64,000 bases of DNA from the NCBI GenBank assembly GCA_031425035.1, contig JANPIN010000065.1, forward strand, positions 24,053-88,052. Reading direction: 5' to 3'. Numbering within the stretch: position 1 is the first letter of the stretch; each line of letters starts with the position of its first letter. Both the position numbers and the translations under genes were made by a program. The notes below the pieces were generated by a model. That model searched no databases, was not told the DNA's origin, and worked only from the letters and a program-made list of their open reading frames with translations. Source of the DNA: M3007 sp031425035 (GTDB lineage Bacteria; Bacteroidota; Bacteroidia; Chitinophagales; Saprospiraceae). Shown piece after piece: positions 34,897 to 43,997 of the stretch.

Positions 34897-35052
34897 ATGC
34901 GAAACGTACTGTATATTATTGCCGTTATCCTCCTGGCAGGATGGGTATTTGGCGCTTTTTTCTCCACTATTGGCAGTGCTATTCACCTGCTGCTGGTATT
35001 GGCCATAGCTGCGGCTATCTTCGGGGCTATCCGTCGTAATACGGTGGTTTAA
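34897..35052 (+). CDS. lmo0937-type (DUF5670) small membrane protein
   Basis: A 51-residue reading frame, ATG at 34897 and TAA at 35050-35052, encoding MRNVLYIIAVILLAGWVFGA and then a second hydrophobic segment IHLLLVLAIAAAIFGAIRR. The W..GF/A.....IHLLLV.A pattern is the lmo0937/DUF5670 family of stress-associated two-helix membrane peptides. It is downstream of the iron-permease-like gene and followed by a strong terminator, so the two form an operon. Confidence 0.85.
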   Translation: MRNVLYIIAVILLAGWVFGAFFSTIGSAIHLLLVLAIAAAIFGAIRRNTVV

Positions 35053-35123
35053 CTGTAGACTACTGAAACATTAAAACACACTATTAAACTCATTAATAGT
35101 GGTTGTATAAACCGACAACAACC

Positions 35124-35164
35124 TTGTCCTGCTGCGGTATATCCGTTAGCAGGACAATTTTTAT
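35124..35164 (+). terminator. Rho-independent terminator
   Basis: TTGTCCTGCT and AGCAGGACAA, a perfect 10-bp stem with a 14-base loop, followed by TTTTTATG. It ends the rightward iron-permease operon and stands just before the stop of the convergent helicase gene. Confidence 0.88.
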
Positions 35165-35168
35165 GTTT

Positions 35169-37631
35169 TCACCGGTCGCCGCCCACCGATTGCCCTAAAT
35201 ATACCCGGACCAGCCGCAGCTCCCCGTAGGAGTATTTTTCTTCGAAATGCGTCTTTACCTCGGTGTTGGTCAGGCTCGGGTTGTCCAGAAAGTACTGTTC
35301 AATCTCCTGCACTTTCTGGCGCTCCAGCAGGGAGAAAATGTCCAGTTCGCCCAGGGCCATGTAGTGTGCCAGATGGCCTTCGATGGTGGAACGGGTCAGA
35401 CTGCGTTCCAGGGCAATTTCATCCAGCGTTTTGCCGGCCTGGAACATTTCGAAACTCAACTTCTTGGTATCGATTTTCGGCGCTTTTTCCGGCACGTGCA
35501 GACGAAGGCTTTGATCCACCCGGTGTTCGGTGCAATAAGCGTCGATAATCGTCATTAAATCCGCGCCGAATTGCTGGCTTTTCATGGCTCCAATGCCCTT
35601 GATATTTTTCAATTCCGCCAGGGTTTGGGGTAGGGTTTGGGCCAGCTCGATCAGGGTGCGCGTTTGCATTACCTGATACTGTGTCAGGTTGCCCAGCTCG
35701 GCCATATCGTCGCGCCACTTTTTCAGTCGTACGAACAAGGCCGGATTTTTAATGTCCCCCGGCGTAGCCATATAATTCGGGATGGCCGGCGTGGCCAGCA
35801 TTTGCGCCTTCTGGTAATCCAGGTCGGCATCCGTTTTAGCGCGCAGATAAAGAGCGGCCTGAAAACCGTTTGCCAGCGTAATGAAGCAGGCTTTTTTGAT
35901 AAAAATCGCCTTTTTTAGCCCCTCCAGCCCCTCCGTAACCGACTTGCGTACGGCTTTGTTATCAGTCAGTAGCTGGATGTTTTTCGCAGCGGACTGCAAA
36001 TCCTGGCCCAGTTTTTCCGCAAAAAATGTCCCCGCTTTTTGCAGCCGGGCCTGCAGTTCCGGGTTTTCTTCCGGCAAAATGCCATGGGCGAAGTATTGCC
36101 GGATCTGCGGGATGAATTTTTCTGCCAGCCCCAAAACCTGCTCGTTGGCCAGGATTTCCAGGTCCCTGATCTGCCGGCCAAATTCCGGGAGCAGGGAACC
36201 CTCATGTTCCAGAAACAGGCGATTCAACTGCCCAAAATAACGGCGCATTCGTCCGAAATCGAATAGTTCCAGCACGAGTTGCTGTTGATACTCCGCTTTG
36301 GAGCGACTTAAATGCGCAGCATCGGGGGCATTTTTATCAGCTTCGTCGCTGTAGTTTTTCACCACCTGATCGGTCTTGACACTCGAGTACACAATTTTCG
36401 AGCGCAGGACAATGCCTTCAAAACTCTTGCAGCGGCTCAGCGCCACGTACACCTGCCCATGGGCGAAAGCGGCCTGCGCATCGATGATCGCCCGTTCGAA
36501 CGTGAGCCCCTGACTTTTATGGATCGTGATGGCCCAGGCCAGTTTAAGCGGATACTGGGTGAAGGTGCCGAGCAGTTCTTCGCCCACCTCCTTCGTTTCC
36601 TCGTTCAGCGTGTATTTCACGTTGGTCCACTCGGCGGGCACCACCTCGATTTCGCGGTCATCGCCGGGACATTTTACCGTAATAACGCCCTGCTTAAAGC
36701 CGGTTATTTGGCCGATTTTGCCGTTATAATAACGTTTTTCGCGCTCCGTATCGTTTTTAACGAACATCACCTGCGCATCCAGTTTACACTCCAGCAGCAT
36801 GTCGGCGGGGTAGGCAAAGGCCGGAAAATCCCCTTCGATCGCAGCCTTGAAGTTTTGCAGCGGCTGAGAAATTTCCCCCAGTTTCTCCGCATTGATTTGC
36901 TGCGCCGCGGCATTATGGGAGGTCAGCGTAATATAAGGCTGTTCCGTAGTTGGCTTAAAATTAGCCACATAACGGCTGTTGAGCGTGTTCAACACGGCTT
37001 CGTCCAGTTGGTTATCCCGCACTTTATTCAACAGATCGATGAAAGTGGTGTCCGATTGCCGGTAAATATGTTTCAGCTCGATGGCCACTGGATCGGTTTT
37101 TTGCAGGGCCTGACTGCCGAAGAAATAGGCGGTCTGGTAATGAGCGCGCAGCAAATTCCACTCCTCGTCTTTCACGATGGGGGGCAGCTGGTGCAGATCG
37201 CCGATCATGAGTAGCTGCACGCCGCCAAAGGGTTTATAGCGGTCTTTATACCGCCGCAGCACGTCGTCGATGCCGTCCAGCACGTCGGCACGCACCATAC
37301 TGATCTCATCGATCACCAGCAGGTCGAGGCTTTGGAGCAGGCGGATCTTATCACCGGAAAAGCGCCGTTGCCGCGACGGGTCCTGGGCCGTCCCCGGTAA
37401 ATAAGGGCCGAAGGGGAGCTGAAAAAAGGAGTGGATGGTCATGCCCCCGGCGTTGATGGCGGCCACCCCGGTCGGCGCGACGACCACCATGCGTTTCGGA
37501 CTTTCCTGCTTGAGCTGGTGCAAAAACGTGGTTTTGCCGGTACCCGCCTTTCCGGTCAGAAAGATGTTTTTATGCGTGTTACGCACGTAATCGAAGGCAA
37601 GTTCGAGCTGGGGGTTGGAGTGAAAAGACAT
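35169..37631 (-). CDS. PIF1-like helicase with HRDC and helix-turn-helix domains
   Basis: 820 residues. The N-terminal half is a PIF1/RecD2-type superfamily 1B helicase: FLTGKAGTGKTTFLHQL (Walker A), DLLVIDEISMVRADVLDGID (Walker B), LMIGDLHQLPPI and KLAWAITIHKSQGLTFERAI with VYVALSRCKSFEG (motifs V and VI). After a helical middle comes an HRDC domain (LFVRLKKWRDDMAELGNLTQ ... LKNIKGIGAMKSQQFGADL) and a C-terminal helix-turn-helix domain (FEMFQAGKTLDEIALERSLT). This architecture recurs in Bacteroidota. Probably unwinds DNA at replication or repair structures. Confidence 0.92.
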   Translation of the reverse strand: MSFHSNPQLELAFDYVRNTHKNIFLTGKAGTGKTTFLHQLKQESPKRMVVVAPTGVAAINAGGMTIHSFFQLPFGPYLPGTAQDPSRQRRFSGDKIRLLQSLDLLVIDEISMVRADVLDGIDDVLRRYKDRYKPFGGVQLLMIGDLHQLPPIVKDEEWNLLRAHYQTAYFFGSQALQKTDPVAIELKHIYRQSDTTFIDLLNKVRDNQLDEAVLNTLNSRYVANFKPTTEQPYITLTSHNAAAQQINAEKLGEISQPLQNFKAAIEGDFPAFAYPADMLLECKLDAQVMFVKNDTEREKRYYNGKIGQITGFKQGVITVKCPGDDREIEVVPAEWTNVKYTLNEETKEVGEELLGTFTQYPLKLAWAITIHKSQGLTFERAIIDAQAAFAHGQVYVALSRCKSFEGIVLRSKIVYSSVKTDQVVKNYSDEADKNAPDAAHLSRSKAEYQQQLVLELFDFGRMRRYFGQLNRLFLEHEGSLLPEFGRQIRDLEILANEQVLGLAEKFIPQIRQYFAHGILPEENPELQARLQKAGTFFAEKLGQDLQSAAKNIQLLTDNKAVRKSVTEGLEGLKKAIFIKKACFITLANGFQAALYLRAKTDADLDYQKAQMLATPAIPNYMATPGDIKNPALFVRLKKWRDDMAELGNLTQYQVMQTRTLIELAQTLPQTLAELKNIKGIGAMKSQQFGADLMTIIDAYCTEHRVDQSLRLHVPEKAPKIDTKKLSFEMFQAGKTLDEIALERSLTRSTIEGHLAHYMALGELDIFSLLERQKVQEIEQYFLDNPSLTNTEVKTHFEEKYSYGELRLVRVYLGQSVGGDR

Positions 37632-37704
37632 AGCGGTCGGCAGCGGTTTTATGCGGTAATAGTGATGCGAAAGTAAGGCAAAGCTTTCACTTCCGGCTGT
37701 GCCC

Positions 37705-37744
37705 TGACCCGAATTGGCCCGTAATGACCCGAATTGAACCCTAG
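37705..37744. repeat. 20-bp direct repeat upstream of the PIF1-like gene
   Basis: TGACCCGAATTG occurs at 37705-37716 and 37725-37736, a 20-base period; the following bases (GCCCGTAA, AACCCTAG) differ. It lies in the 240-base gap between the divergent helicase gene and the Uma2 pseudogene. A TTACTTTCGC -7-like box for the helicase lies nearer its ATG (about 37666-37675, minus). Confidence 0.55.
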
Positions 37745-37872
37745 GATATTTCTTAAAACCGGAACCTTTGTGGCGTTAAGTGCAGCGTGGCCAGATTCAG
37801 CTAGTTTTGGCGACACCTGTCTTTTATTTCCAGCCAAAGCGGCGTATTATTGCAGTAGTAAACGATTTATTT

Positions 37873-38140
37873 ATGACCATGGCAATATCGGACATCGCGG
37901 AAAAAATGTACAGTGTTGAAGAGTATTTCGAGTTGGAAAAACACTCGGAACTCCGGCACGAGTACGTTAACGGACAACTTATTCCCATGCCCGGAGAAAA
38001 TGCTGGTGCAGCTTTACAGCCGCGACGACCAGGGCTGGCGCGTGGAGATATTTAGCCATCCGGAGCAGGAAGTCGTGCTGACTCAATTGGGTTGCAGTTT
38101 GCCCGTTGCCAAAATCTACGAAAACGTAGGCCCCGTATAG
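37873..38140 (+). pseudogene. Uma2-family (DUF820) gene with internal deletion
   Basis: The first frame (ATG at 37873) reads the normal Uma2 N-terminus: EKMYSVEEYFELEKHSELRH, EYVNGQLIPMPGEN. Around 38005 it runs into non-family residues, while the +1 frame carries the family C-terminus MLVQLYSRDDQGWRVEIFSH, EVVLTQLGCSLPVAKIYENV to a stop at 38140. About 110 central residues, including the PD-(D/E)XK catalytic core, are missing and the ends are out of frame. The intact family has about 190 residues. Non-functional remnant. Confidence 0.85.
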
Positions 38141-38162
38141 GGTGATTTCGTAGCCAAACTGC

Positions 38163-38170
38163 CACCTTTG
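38163..38170 (+). promoter_or_regulatory. -7-like box of tex (CACCTTTG)
   Basis: CACCTTTG, one mismatch to TAnnTTTG, 42 bases before the tex ATG. Confidence 0.4.
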
Positions 38171-38211
38171 CGGTCCCTGATTTTACACTGCTGCCAGCCC
38201 GATCCTATTCT

Positions 38212-40332
38212 ATGTCCCTATATGCCCAACGCATTGCCCAGTCGCTTTCCATTTCCCTGCGACGGGTAGAAGCCACGCTCGAACTGCTCGAATCCGGCGC
38301 CACCATTCCTTTTATCGCCCGCTACCGCAAAGAAGCGACCGGCGAACTGGACGAGGTGCAGATCGGGGATATTCAGGATGCCTGGAAGAAACACCAGGAG
38401 CTGGATAAACGCCGCCTGACCATCCTGCAAAGCCTCGAAGAACAGGGCAAACTCTCGCCCGAACTGCGTAAAGCCATCACGGATGCCTTGACGCTGACCG
38501 AGCTGGAGGACCTCTATTTGCCCTACCGCCCCAAACGCAAGACCCGCGCCAGCGTGGCCATCGAACGCGGCCTGGAACCCCTGGCCAAACGCCTTTTTGC
38601 CCAGCGCGACCGCGAAGTGGAGGTGCTGGCGGAAAAATATATTACCGACCAGGTGCCCAGCGTGGCCGATGCGCTGCAGGGCGCCCGCGACATCATGGCC
38701 GAGTGGATCAGCGAGGATAAAGTGGCCCGCGACCGCGTACGGCGGCATTTTGATAAAAGCGCACTGATCGCCGCCCGGGTAGTGAAAGGCCAGCAGGAAG
38801 CCGGCAAGAAATACTCGGACTACTTTGAATGGAGCGAACCGCTGTCCAAATGCGCCGCTCACCGGTTGCTGGCCATGCGCCGTGGCGAAGAAGAGGGTTT
38901 CCTGCGCGTCGCCATTGCGCCCGACGAAGAACGACCATTGCAGGACCTGGACCGCCAGTTCGTGCAGGGCTACGGCGAATCCGCAGATCAGGTGCGCCAG
39001 GCGGTAAAAGACAGTTATAAACGCCTGCTGCAGCCGGGCATCGAGACCGAGTTCCGCAACAGCAGTAAGGAAAAAGCGGACCTGGAAGCTATCCGCGTTT
39101 TTGCCGAAAACCTGCGCCAGTTGCTGCTCGCCGCGCCGCTCGGAGAACAGGCCATTCTGGGCATCGACCCGGGTTTTCGGACCGGTTGCAAGGTCGTTTG
39201 CCTGGACCGTAACGGGAATCTGCTGCACCATACCGTTATTTATCCGCATGAGCCTAAACAGCAGGTATTTGAAAGTCAATCAGTTGTCGAACATTTAGTC
39301 GATAAATACGGACTCGACGCCATCGCGGTCGGTAACGGCACGGCCGGGCGGGAGACCATGGATTTTTTGCAGAAAATAAAGTTTGCCCGCCCCATCGAAG
39401 TGTTTCCGGTCAATGAAGCCGGCGCGTCGATTTACTCCGCTTCGGAGGCGGCGCGCGAGGAATTTCCCACGGAAGACCTGACCGTGCGCGGCGCCGTCAG
39501 TATTGGCCGCCGCCTGATGGACCCGCTGGCCGAACTGGTCAAAATTGACCCGAAAAGCATTGGGGTGGGGCAGTATCAGCACGATGTGAACCAGGGCCAA
39601 TTGAAAGACAGCCTGGACCGCACGGTGGAGCGCTGCGTCAACGCGGTGGGCATCAACCTGAATACCGCCAGCAAACATTTGCTCACTTATGTGTCCGGTC
39701 TCGGCCCGGTGCTGGCGCAGAACATCGTGCAGTACCGCGCGGAAAATGGCGCGTTCAAAAGCCGGGCGGAACTGAAAAAAGTGGCCCGCCTGGGCGATAA
39801 AGCCTACGAGCAGTGCGCCGGATTTCTCCGGATTCGCGAAGCCAAAAACCCGCTGGACAATACGGCCGTCCACCCCGAACGTTATGCGCTGGTGGAACAA
39901 ATGGCCGCCGACCTGCAGTGTAAAGTGGTGGATCTGGTGCAGGACAAGGCGCGCCGCCAGCAGATCGACCCGCGTAAATACGTGCGGGGCGACGTGGGTT
40001 TGCCTACCCTGCAGGATATATTGAAAGAACTGGAGAAACCCGGCCTCGATCCCCGGGGAGCGGCGCAGAGTTTTACGTTCGGCAACGTGCGCAGCATGGA
40101 CGATCTGGAACCCGGCATGGTGCTGCCCGGTATTGTGACCAACATTACCAACTTCGGCGCCTTCGTGGATATTGGGGTGAAAGAGAGTGGACTGGTGCAC
40201 GTTTCGCAGTTATCCGACCAGTTTGTCCGTAATCCGCTGGAAGTGGTGCAGTTGCAGCAGCAGGTCATGGTGCGGGTACTGGAGATCGATTATGCGCGGA
40301 AACGGGTGGCGCTGAGTATGAAGGGGTTGTAG
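38212..40332 (+). CDS. tex: Tex family S1 RNA-binding transcription accessory protein
   Basis: 706 residues, slightly shorter than most Tex proteins but complete in domain order: N-terminal helical domain (ATIPFIARYRKEATGELDEV), YqgF/RNase H-like domain (LGIDPGFRTGCKVVCLDRNG), helix-hairpin-helix region (LLTYVSGLGPVLAQNIVQYR), and a C-terminal S1 domain (GIVTNITNFGAFVDIGVKES ... VHVSQLSDQFV). Cytoplasmic nucleic-acid binding factor affecting transcription and stress tolerance. The DUF433 gene starts 39 bases after its stop but has its own -7 box. Confidence 0.96.
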   Translation: MSLYAQRIAQSLSISLRRVEATLELLESGATIPFIARYRKEATGELDEVQIGDIQDAWKKHQELDKRRLTILQSLEEQGKLSPELRKAITDALTLTELEDLYLPYRPKRKTRASVAIERGLEPLAKRLFAQRDREVEVLAEKYITDQVPSVADALQGARDIMAEWISEDKVARDRVRRHFDKSALIAARVVKGQQEAGKKYSDYFEWSEPLSKCAAHRLLAMRRGEEEGFLRVAIAPDEERPLQDLDRQFVQGYGESADQVRQAVKDSYKRLLQPGIETEFRNSSKEKADLEAIRVFAENLRQLLLAAPLGEQAILGIDPGFRTGCKVVCLDRNGNLLHHTVIYPHEPKQQVFESQSVVEHLVDKYGLDAIAVGNGTAGRETMDFLQKIKFARPIEVFPVNEAGASIYSASEAAREEFPTEDLTVRGAVSIGRRLMDPLAELVKIDPKSIGVGQYQHDVNQGQLKDSLDRTVERCVNAVGINLNTASKHLLTYVSGLGPVLAQNIVQYRAENGAFKSRAELKKVARLGDKAYEQCAGFLRIREAKNPLDNTAVHPERYALVEQMAADLQCKVVDLVQDKARRQQIDPRKYVRGDVGLPTLQDILKELEKPGLDPRGAAQSFTFGNVRSMDDLEPGMVLPGIVTNITNFGAFVDIGVKESGLVHVSQLSDQFVRNPLEVVQLQQQVMVRVLEIDYARKRVALSMKGL

Positions 40333-40343
40333 GTTTTTTGGGT

Positions 40344-40351
40344 TATATTTG
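40344..40351 (+). promoter_or_regulatory. -7 promoter box of the DUF433 gene (TATATTTG)
   Basis: Perfect TAnnTTTG, 20 bases before the ATG at 40371; transcript start near 40358. Confidence 0.5.
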
Positions 40352-40370
40352 CAGACAAAACGTGTTAGAA

Positions 40371-40697
40371 ATGACAGCTTCACTTAGAAAAGTAGAAGAA
40401 ATTCTACCCTCCTTATCGCCCGGTGAAAAGGCGCAACTCCTGCAGTGGGTAGTCAGCGATTTGGGTGGCGTATTTCCTGGTATTGAAAAAACACCTGGCG
40501 TGAGTGGCGGAGAGGCTTGCATCGCCCGGACGCGCATTCCTGTATGGTTGCTGGTGCAGCAACGGGATTTGGGTATTAGTGAAGCCCAAATGCTGTATGA
40601 TTATCCAACATTGTCATCTGAAGATTTAAATAATGTCTGGAATTATTACCGGGCGCACAAGGTGGAAATAGACGAGCAGATTATAGAAAACGTATAA
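40371..40697 (+). CDS. DUF433 domain protein (antitoxin type)
   Basis: 108 residues from the ATG at 40371. The DUF433 core is GVSGGEACIARTRIPVWLLV, QRDLGISEAQMLYDYPTLSS and EDLNNVWNYYRAHKVEIDEQ, a winged-helix-like domain found in antitoxins paired with PIN-like DUF5615 toxins. The N-terminal 35 residues (VEEILPSLSPGEKAQLLQWV) are an extra helical part also known in this family. The matching toxin is reduced to its C-terminal half directly downstream, so the antitoxin is probably orphaned. Confidence 0.85.
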   Translation: MTASLRKVEEILPSLSPGEKAQLLQWVVSDLGGVFPGIEKTPGVSGGEACIARTRIPVWLLVQQRDLGISEAQMLYDYPTLSSEDLNNVWNYYRAHKVEIDEQIIENV

Positions 40698-40863
40698 CCG
40701 GAAGCATTTTATTAAAATACATAATGCAGGTTCTATACATTCCGGTGTTATAGTATGCACCGAAGATGGGGACGTAGCTGCATTCGCCTTACGTATTCAC
40801 GAGGCGATTTTTAATATAAGTATGGATAATCAATTAATTCGAATTGTCAGACCGAATATTTAG
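40696..40863 (+). pseudogene. DUF5615 PIN-like toxin remnant (C-terminal half)
   Basis: Directly at the DUF433 stop codon, another frame reads NRKHFIKIHNAGSIHSGVIV, then CTEDGDVAAFALRIHEAI and DNQLIRIVRPNI before TAG at 40861-40863. This is the C-terminal half of a DUF5615-type PIN-like toxin, including the acidic CTEDGD stretch. There is no start codon and the N-terminal half, with the first catalytic acidic residue, is absent. A deletion that fused it to the antitoxin end explains the arrangement. The 97 bases to the next gene hold nothing else. Confidence 0.75.
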
Positions 40864-40960
40864 TTTTAAAGTAATTATTGTTTACACTAAACTTCAGCAG
40901 CGCATAAAGAATTTTGAAAGTTAAATCAGTTGTTTATCCTATTCCAAATCCAACCCGATT

Positions 40961-41656
40961 ATGAAAAAAATTCTCTTTTTCCTTCTCCTGGCCGCCTCTT
41001 TCCACACGGCTTTCGCCCAGGATTGTTCCGCCACGTATGGTTTGCTGAAAGCCGGCAGCCGTCTCGAATACACCACGTTTAATAAAAAAGGCGAAGTGGA
41101 TATGACTATTAAAGAAGTGTGTCAGAAAGTGGAAAACAGTCTGGACACCGTTATCGCGGTCATGGATGCGCGCACCGCCAATGCCAAAGGGGAAGAAACG
41201 TCGGCACATACCTTCCATCTCAAATGCCTGGCCGGCGTCATTTACATGAACATGCAGACCATGCTGCCGACCCAGCAGGGCAGCGAAAGTCAAAGCTCCG
41301 GTATGGAAATGCAGATTGAAGGCGGCGATATGGCTTATCCCGCCACCATGAAACCGGGCGATCTGCTACCCGATGCCGAAATGGTAGCCAGGGCCTCTAC
41401 CGGCGGTATGCAACTCATGAAAATGCGCTATAAAATCGTCAATCGAAAGGTGGAAGGCGCCGAAAAACTGACCACCAAAGCCGGTACTTTCGACTGTATG
41501 AAAATTACGTACGACCTGGAAATGAACCTGTTGGGTAAAAAAACTTACCACAGTGCGCAGTGGATCGCGAAGAATGTCGGCATGGTCAAGACGGAGAGTT
41601 ATGATAAAAAAGGGGGGCTGGAATCTTCCATGCAATTGACACTGTTCCAAAAGTAA
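40961..41656 (+). CDS. TapB family (DUF3108-like) exported protein
   Basis: 231 residues with a signal peptide (MKKILFFLLLAASFHTAFAQ). The mature part is a beta-rich lipocalin-like sheet typical of TapB/DUF3108: LLKAGSRLEYTTFNKKGEVD, IYMNMQTMLPTQ, YPATMKPGDLLPDAEM, TKAGTFDCMKITYDLEMNLL and AQWIAKNVGMVKTESYDKKG. Family function is unknown. The following TlpA-like gene is in the same direction, 88 bases away. Confidence 0.85.
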   Translation: MKKILFFLLLAASFHTAFAQDCSATYGLLKAGSRLEYTTFNKKGEVDMTIKEVCQKVENSLDTVIAVMDARTANAKGEETSAHTFHLKCLAGVIYMNMQTMLPTQQGSESQSSGMEMQIEGGDMAYPATMKPGDLLPDAEMVARASTGGMQLMKMRYKIVNRKVEGAEKLTTKAGTFDCMKITYDLEMNLLGKKTYHSAQWIAKNVGMVKTESYDKKGGLESSMQLTLFQK

Positions 41657-41744
41657 CCGGTTGGACTCTTCATCTGCCCGTTTCACCAAACCTCTGCCTG
41701 TGGATTTCTAAATTTGCCCTGCATTTTCAGACTTTAGCATCACT

Positions 41745-43118
41745 ATGGCTCGTCAATTATTACTTTTTCCCTGCATCTTCATGCTGTTCGGCAGCTTTTC
41801 CCTGTCGGCACAAATTACCTTTAGCGGCCAAATCTCCCCCCTGCCACCCACGCCCAAGGCCGCTTTGGAAGCCTGGCAAATGGATCACTGGCAGCAGGTC
41901 GGCGAGCTCCCCTTGAACCCCGACGGCTCGTTCGCCCTGCCCCTGCTCAAACCCAAAGCGGGTCAGTATCGCCTGCGGGCCTGGAGTCAGCCGGATAAAT
42001 GGGTCGATTTCCTCCTGCCCGATAGCCTGCCCGCCACGCTGAACATACGGCTCGAAGCCAATTACGATAAAATGGACGGCCAATCCGTCCGCGTCGCCGG
42101 ACTGCCGGAGAACGACCTCTACATCGATCTGATCAACGCCCGGCAGCGACTGGTCCAACGCCGCGACAGCCTTAGTACCTCGGGCCTGAACCAGGCCAAC
42201 ATCGACCTGGTCGGTTTCAACCGCCTCTGCCGGGAAATAATGGCCAAAAACCGGAACAGCATGGTGGCTGACGTAGCCGCGCTGTTCCTCGAACCTACGC
42301 CGGCCGATCATCCGCAAAAGCCCGCGCTGGCCAAACTGACGGCCAATGAATTCGCCAAAGCCTATGGCCTGGAAGCCATTCCATTTCACCACGAGCATAT
42401 ACTGGCGCATAATGCTTTCGTCAAAAGCCTCAACCGCTATTTCAAGTATTTCGACCGCGATACGGCCGGCAACATCGCCTTCATCGACGGCGTCATGTCG
42501 CGGCGAAATGGCAGTGATGCCGTGGATGGTTATCTCTTCAAGTACCTGCTGGACAAGATGATCGATTACCGGCAGGAGGGTGGACTCACATATTTACTTT
42601 CCTGGTACGCGCCCGACTGTACCGACGAACATCCGTTGCCGAGCAGCCTGCGTTTGCTGCTGATGGGTTTGAAAAACTGTGTGCCCGGTAAAGCATCTGC
42701 TGATCTGGCTCTGCCCGGTCTGGATGGACAGCCGGTGAAACTTAGTGAAGTCTGTGCGCAGCATACCCTGACGCTGATGCTTTTCTGGCGCAGCACCTGC
42801 TCGCATTGCCGCGAATTCGAGCCGGAACTGGCCAAAATCTACGAAAAATATCACCCGCTGGGACTGGAAGTATACGCGCTGTCCAATGACCGTACGGAAC
42901 AGGAATGGAAGGATTTTTTGCAGGAAAACCCCATGCCCTGGGTCAATGTCTACATTCCGCAGGAGCAGCGGGCGACGGTTGCGCAGTTTTTCCCCGCGCC
43001 CAGTACGCCGACCCTGATTTCGCTGGACAAACTGCATCGGGTGGTGAGCCGGTTAATTTTACGCGGAACGCTGGAAAACTACATTGAAACGGAGTTGCCG
43101 AAGCATAAGCAGCAGTGA
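41745..43118 (+). CDS. TlpA-like thioredoxin-fold protein with DUF5106/DUF4369-type N-terminus
   Basis: 457 residues. Signal peptide (MARQLLLFPCIFMLFGSFSL, cut near SAQ), then a beta-rich N-terminal domain with the DUF4369/DUF5106 style sequence (FALPLLKPKAGQYRLRAWSQ), a helical spacer, and a thioredoxin domain from about 310. The redox motif is in MLFWRSTCSHCREFEPELAK (CSHC), followed by YALSNDRTEQEWKDFLQEN and the cis-Pro region (PSTPTLISLD). Periplasmic thiol-disulfide exchange protein, a common Bacteroidota type. A strong bidirectional terminator follows. Confidence 0.88.
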   Translation: MARQLLLFPCIFMLFGSFSLSAQITFSGQISPLPPTPKAALEAWQMDHWQQVGELPLNPDGSFALPLLKPKAGQYRLRAWSQPDKWVDFLLPDSLPATLNIRLEANYDKMDGQSVRVAGLPENDLYIDLINARQRLVQRRDSLSTSGLNQANIDLVGFNRLCREIMAKNRNSMVADVAALFLEPTPADHPQKPALAKLTANEFAKAYGLEAIPFHHEHILAHNAFVKSLNRYFKYFDRDTAGNIAFIDGVMSRRNGSDAVDGYLFKYLLDKMIDYRQEGGLTYLLSWYAPDCTDEHPLPSSLRLLLMGLKNCVPGKASADLALPGLDGQPVKLSEVCAQHTLTLMLFWRSTCSHCREFEPELAKIYEKYHPLGLEVYALSNDRTEQEWKDFLQENPMPWVNVYIPQEQRATVAQFFPAPSTPTLISLDKLHRVVSRLILRGTLENYIETELPKHKQQ

Positions 43119-43132
43119 GTAAGGTTTTTACA

Positions 43133-43179
43133 AAAAAAAGAGGATTTGATTGGCACAGGCTAATCAAATCCTCTTTTTT
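43133..43179. terminator. Strong bidirectional terminator
   Basis: A perfect 18-bp stem, AAAAAAGAGGATTTGATT against AATCAAATCCTCTTTTTT, with a 10-base loop, between the convergent TlpA-like and lipoprotein genes; A- and T-runs on both sides serve both strands. Confidence 0.95.
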
Positions 43180-43193
43180 CATTGAACCAGACT

Positions 43194-43997
43194 TTAGCGC
43201 CGCAGCCGGATGCTGAATGTGTTCCCGTTCGCATTGGTGAGTTTCGCCAGCCGGTCGCAATCGCCATTGCCAAAATCCAGGGTGGAGGAACGTGTACCGC
43301 GCACCAGCGATAGCGTACCCTGCGAAATCCAGCGGCAGTCGGCATGTTTGATCAGGGGCTCCGTGACGGTGGCGGAGAACGCATTGCCCTGGCGATTCAC
43401 GCCGCTGGCCGTACCGGTGCTGCTCCAGACGTCGTCGCTATGGGCCGCAGTGCCGCCACCTTCGATCAGCACGCTCGTGCGCATTTTATCCCAGGTCGTA
43501 GAAGTGCCATCCGTGAAAATCAGTTTCATATCCGTGGCGGTTTTGGTGTACGACCAGAAACCATCGGTATTCTGGCCATTGTTGGTCCAGCTGCGGGTCC
43601 CTTCCACCTGCACGTCGTCCACGAAGAAATGGTCGTGGGTAATGGTGCGCACGGCGCCGGCGGTACGGATCTCATTGGTTTGATACACAATCAGTTTACC
43701 GCTCAAAACCCGGCCGTCGGGACGGGTACAGGCCGTACCGAAATCGATCGTAATGGTGTTGGGCCAGGTGCCTTCCGGCTGGGCAAAAGTAACGGTGGGG
43801 CAGCCGCCATTCCCGCCGCGATCTTCCACCGCCAGGTCGATATCGACGTCCGTTTGTTCGGCAAAATCTTCATTGGTCGAGAGATCTTCGGCGGTCATGA
43901 CCTCGCTGTCAGTCACCTGGGCATCGTCTTTTTTACAGGCATTAAACATAGCGGTGGCCAGCAGCAGGGCCAAAAGAAACAACATGGACTTTTTCAT
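43194..43997 (-). CDS. Lipoprotein of unknown function
   Basis: 267 residues with a lipoprotein signal (MKKSMLFLLALLLATAMFNA, Cys at the lipobox followed by KK). The mature part has an acidic N-terminal linker and then a beta-rich domain: GTWPNTITIDFGTACTRPDG, KLIVYQTNEIRTAGAVRTIT, DFGNGDCDRLAKLTNANGNT. I do not recognise a named family. It probably faces the periplasm or the cell surface. The 213-base gap between it and the upstream GNAT gene (43998-44210) shows nothing clear. Confidence 0.75.
   Translation of the reverse strand: MKKSMLFLLALLLATAMFNACKKDDAQVTDSEVMTAEDLSTNEDFAEQTDVDIDLAVEDRGGNGGCPTVTFAQPEGTWPNTITIDFGTACTRPDGRVLSGKLIVYQTNEIRTAGAVRTITHDHFFVDDVQVEGTRSWTNNGQNTDGFWSYTKTATDMKLIFTDGTSTTWDKMRTSVLIEGGGTAAHSDDVWSSTGTASGVNRQGNAFSATVTEPLIKHADCRWISQGTLSLVRGTRSSTLDFGNGDCDRLAKLTNANGNTFSIRLRR

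Noticed and set aside
37705..37744. Iteron-like origin of replication from the 20-bp repeat
   Set aside because: Only two copies and no replication initiator gene nearby.
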